Source: Nannocystis bainbridge
GTDB lineage: Bacteria; Myxococcota_A; Polyangia; Nannocystales; Nannocystaceae
DNA: 64,000 bases
Assembly: GCF_028368995.1 (NCBI RefSeq)
Contig: NZ_JAQNDL010000002.1
Span: 1,671,724-1,735,723 of the forward strand
Reading direction: 5' to 3'
The first letter of the stretch is position 1. Every line of letters begins with the position of its first letter. The notes beneath the pieces were generated by a model, which saw only the letters and a list, made by a program, of their open reading frames with translations, had not been told where the DNA came from and did no database searches. Below are positions 61,894 to 64,000 of this stretch, piece by piece. The translations under genes and the position numbers were made by a program.

Positions 61894-62036
61894 GCCCCTT
61901 CGAACCGCGTCACGCAGCGGCCGGCGCGGCGCCGACCGCCGCCAGCGGGGCGGCGAGCGCCGTGGACCCCAGAGGCCCCTCACTGGCGGGATCGGCCGGC
62001 GAGATCCTCGGCACCGTCACCTTCGTGACCGCGCCG

Positions 62037-63815
62037 TCACGACTCGGACGGGATCCGGGCCTCTTCGGCCATGCGCTCGACGAAGTCGGCCAGGGGCTCG
62101 AGCGCGCCCGTCTGACCGTCGCGGGTCCGCGGCGCGACGCCCCTGCCCTCGACCTCTTTGTCGCCGAGGACCAGCATCGTCGGCACGCGCAGCAGCGTGG
62201 CCTCGCGGATCTTGAGCCCGAGCTTCTCGTTGCGCAGGTCGGTGTGGACCCGCAGGCCGCGGGCGACCAGGGCCGCCTCGACCTCACCGGCCCACGCGTG
62301 ATGCGCCGCGGTGATCGGCAAGATCGCCACCTGCACCGGCGCGAGCCAGGTCGGGAAGCGACCGGCGACGTGCTCGAGGTAGACGCCGAAGAAGCGCTCG
62401 AGGCTGCCGAGCATGGCCCGGTGGATCATCACCGGCCGGCCGCGTGAGTCGTCGGGCGCGACGTACTCGAGGCCGAACCGCTCGGGCAGCTGGAAGTCGA
62501 GCTGGACGGTCCCGAGCTGCCAGCTGCGGCGCAGCGCGTCGCGGACCTTGAAGTCGATCTTCGGGCCGTAGAAGGCGCCGTCGCCGTGGTTGATGGTGTA
62601 CGGCAGGCCGGCGCCGTCGAGCGCGGCCATCAGCGCGGCCTCGGCCCGGTTCCACGTCTCGAGCTCGCCGAGGAACGCCGCCGGGCGGGTGCTGACCTCG
62701 ATCTCCGGCCGGTCGAAGCCGAAGGTCTTGTAGCACTCGAGGATCATCGCCGTGACGTTGGCGATCTCCTGCCCGACCTGATCGGCGGTGCAGAAGATGT
62801 GGGCGTCGTCCTGGCAGAAGCTGCGCACGCGCGTGAGCCCGTGGACCACGCCGGCGCGCTCGTAGCGGTGCAGGCGGCCGAAGTCGGCCACGCGCTGCGG
62901 CAGGTCGCGGTAGCTGTGGTGCGACTGGCGGAACAGGATGCAGTGGCCGGGGCAGTTCATCGGCTTCACCCCGAACTCCCGCTCGTCCACCGTGCAGGCG
63001 AACATGTTCTCTTTGTAGTGCTCGTAGTGGCCCGAGGTGCGGAACAGATCCATGTCGAAGATCTGCGGCGTGATCACCTCTTGATAGCCGTGGCGGCGGT
63101 ACAGCCCGCGCACGTAGGCCTGCAGCAGGTTGTAGATCGTCGCCCCGCGGCCGGTGAAGAACGGGCTCGCCGGCGCGATCGGGTCGAAATAGAACAGCCC
63201 GAGCTCCTTGCCGAGCTTGCGGTGGTCGCGGGCCTTGGCCTCCTCGAGCAGGCGCAGGTGCTCCTTGAGCTCCTTGCGGTCGGCGAACGCCGTGCCGTAC
63301 ACGCGCTGCAGCTGCGGCCGCTTCTCGTCGCCGCGCCAGTAGGCCCCGGCGATGCTCATCACCTTGAAGGCGCGCACCTCGGAGGTGCTCTTGACGTGGG
63401 GGCCGCGGCACAGGTCGACGAAGTCGCCGCTGCGGTAGAGCGTCAGCGTGGCGCCGGCGGGGATCGAGCCGATCGCCTCGACCTTGTAGGTCTCGCCCAG
63501 GCCGCGGAACAGCTCGATCGCGGCGTCACGGTCGATCTCCTCGCGCACGAACGGGTGGCGGGCGTCGACCTCCTTCTGCATCTCGGCCTCGATCGCCGCG
63601 AAGTCCTCGGGCACGAGGCGGTGCGGCATGTCGATGTCGTAGTAGAAGCCGTCCTCGGTGTGCGGCCCGAACGCCAGCCGGGCGTCCGGCCACAGCCGCT
63701 TGATCGCCGAGGCCATCACGTGGGCCGCGCTGTGCCGCAGCGTCTCGACCCGCGACAGAGTCGGCACCGAAGGGTCGATCATGTGCTCGATCTCTTGCCC
63801 GTGTTCGTCCGCCAT
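62037..63815 (-). CDS. thrS: Threonine--tRNA ligase lacking the N-terminal TGS domain
   Basis: Protein of 592 residues from ATG 63815. It begins directly at the editing domain: H28-SAA-H32 zinc-type editing motif, GPHTEDGFYYDI and LCRGPHV. The class II core is complete: ENMFACTVDE, GVKPMNCPGHC, SFCQDDAHIFC, HGDGAFYGPKIDF and HRAMLGSLERF, with a C-terminal anticodon-binding domain. E. coli ThrRS (642 residues) has a TGS domain ahead of this point; here there is no room for one, even if the upstream TTG at 63836 is used. Confidence 0.95.
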   Translation of the reverse strand: MADEHGQEIEHMIDPSVPTLSRVETLRHSAAHVMASAIKRLWPDARLAFGPHTEDGFYYDIDMPHRLVPEDFAAIEAEMQKEVDARHPFVREEIDRDAAIELFRGLGETYKVEAIGSIPAGATLTLYRSGDFVDLCRGPHVKSTSEVRAFKVMSIAGAYWRGDEKRPQLQRVYGTAFADRKELKEHLRLLEEAKARDHRKLGKELGLFYFDPIAPASPFFTGRGATIYNLLQAYVRGLYRRHGYQEVITPQIFDMDLFRTSGHYEHYKENMFACTVDEREFGVKPMNCPGHCILFRQSHHSYRDLPQRVADFGRLHRYERAGVVHGLTRVRSFCQDDAHIFCTADQVGQEIANVTAMILECYKTFGFDRPEIEVSTRPAAFLGELETWNRAEAALMAALDGAGLPYTINHGDGAFYGPKIDFKVRDALRRSWQLGTVQLDFQLPERFGLEYVAPDDSRGRPVMIHRAMLGSLERFFGVYLEHVAGRFPTWLAPVQVAILPITAAHHAWAGEVEAALVARGLRVHTDLRNEKLGLKIREATLLRVPTMLVLGDKEVEGRGVAPRTRDGQTGALEPLADFVERMAEEARIPSES

Positions 63816-63864
63816 GAGGGCGCGAAGCGTACACAAGCTCGCGCGTCCGGGCGAGTGCGAAACG

Positions 63865-63899
63865 CGAAAAACGCCGCTGAGGTGAGCCTCAGCGGCGTT
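63865..63899 (-). terminator. Rho-independent terminator after tRNA-Val
   Basis: Perfect 12-bp stem ACGCCGCTGAGG / CCTCAGCGGCGT with a 4-nt loop, followed on the minus strand by TTTTCGCG (a T-run of five including the stem edge). It separates the tRNA from thrS. Confidence 0.9.
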
Positions 63900-63914
63900 C
63901 CGTGCATTCTTTCA

Positions 63915-63988
63915 TAGGACCGGACGGATTCGAACCGTCGACCTCTACCGTGTCAAGGTAGCGCTCTAACCAACTGAGCTACGGTCCT
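63915..63988 (-). tRNA. tRNA-Val (anticodon GAC)
   Basis: Minus-strand cloverleaf: acceptor AGGACCG pairs with CGGTCCT; D arm GCTC..GAGC; anticodon stem CTACC/GGTAG with loop TTGACAC, anticodon GAC; T arm GACGG-TTCGAAT-CCGTC. Discriminator A. No CCA is encoded. GAC reads GUC and GUU valine codons. Confidence 0.92.
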
Positions 63989-64000
63989 GGATTTTGCTGC

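Overview
The window is about 70% GC and looks like the chromosome of a myxobacterium, most likely a relative of Nannocystis, Enhygromyxa or Plesiocystis. That placement is inferred from several things: many lipoproteins with Ser/Thr/Gly-rich linkers, two choice-of-anchor L paralogues, four FHA-domain proteins within about 21 kb, a sigma-54 activator carrying an FHA domain, a cytochrome-b558-type sdhCAB operon, and an infC gene that appears to start at an AUC codon and has a long acidic C-terminal tail, as described for Myxococcus xanthus dsg. I see no rRNA operon, CRISPR array, prophage or insertion sequence.

Layout. 1-4.5 kb: ABC-2 ATPase (partial), YkgJ-like protein, BI-1 membrane protein, M1 aminopeptidase lipoprotein. 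4.9-10.3 kb: choice-of-anchor L lipoprotein, a three-gene translationally coupled sigma-factor operon, elbB, YceI-like lipoprotein. 10.4-12.8 kb: a Cys-motif lipoprotein next to a fused MNIO (DUF692)/HvfC-like protein, which resembles a copper-binding RiPP (bufferin/HvfA) locus. 12.9-17.1 kb: overlapping operon of a HARE-HTH protein, lipB, a HEAT-repeat lipoprotein and an outer-membrane protein. 17.2-18.2 kb: D-Ala-D-Ala-ligase-like ATP-grasp enzyme. 18.7-25.2 kb: ATP synthase operon b'-b-delta-alpha-gamma-beta-epsilon. 25.7-30.5 kb: double-FHA protein and sdhCAB. 30.5-46.6 kb: lipoproteins, sigma-54 activator, TerB-like protein, FHA-CpaF pseudo-ATPase, CcmH-like protein, a histone-tail peroxiredoxin, glucokinase, RecG and an RHH-like/FHA protein. 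46.7-56.3 kb: FadL-type porin, TPR lipoprotein, more lipoproteins, Tex. 56.6-64 kb: translation cluster thrS-infC-rpmI-rplT-pheS-pheT, preceded by tRNA-Val.

The most striking feature is not a gene. A short, partly palindromic unit with consensus C(A/C)TGTCCnnnnGGA recurs across the window with an exact 14-bp period. Arrays of six or seven units stand directly after stop codons (for example 18163-18246, 32848-32945, 50652-50749). Inside genes the unit usually appears as about three in-phase units (42 bp = 14 codons), in frame, including in recG, pheT, the M1 peptidase and the MNIO gene. Neighbouring half-units form hairpins with 4-nt loops, often UUCG. I counted about 20 exact copies of the core GACATGTC by eye; a rough base-composition estimate predicts fewer than one. 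I know of no described family with these properties.
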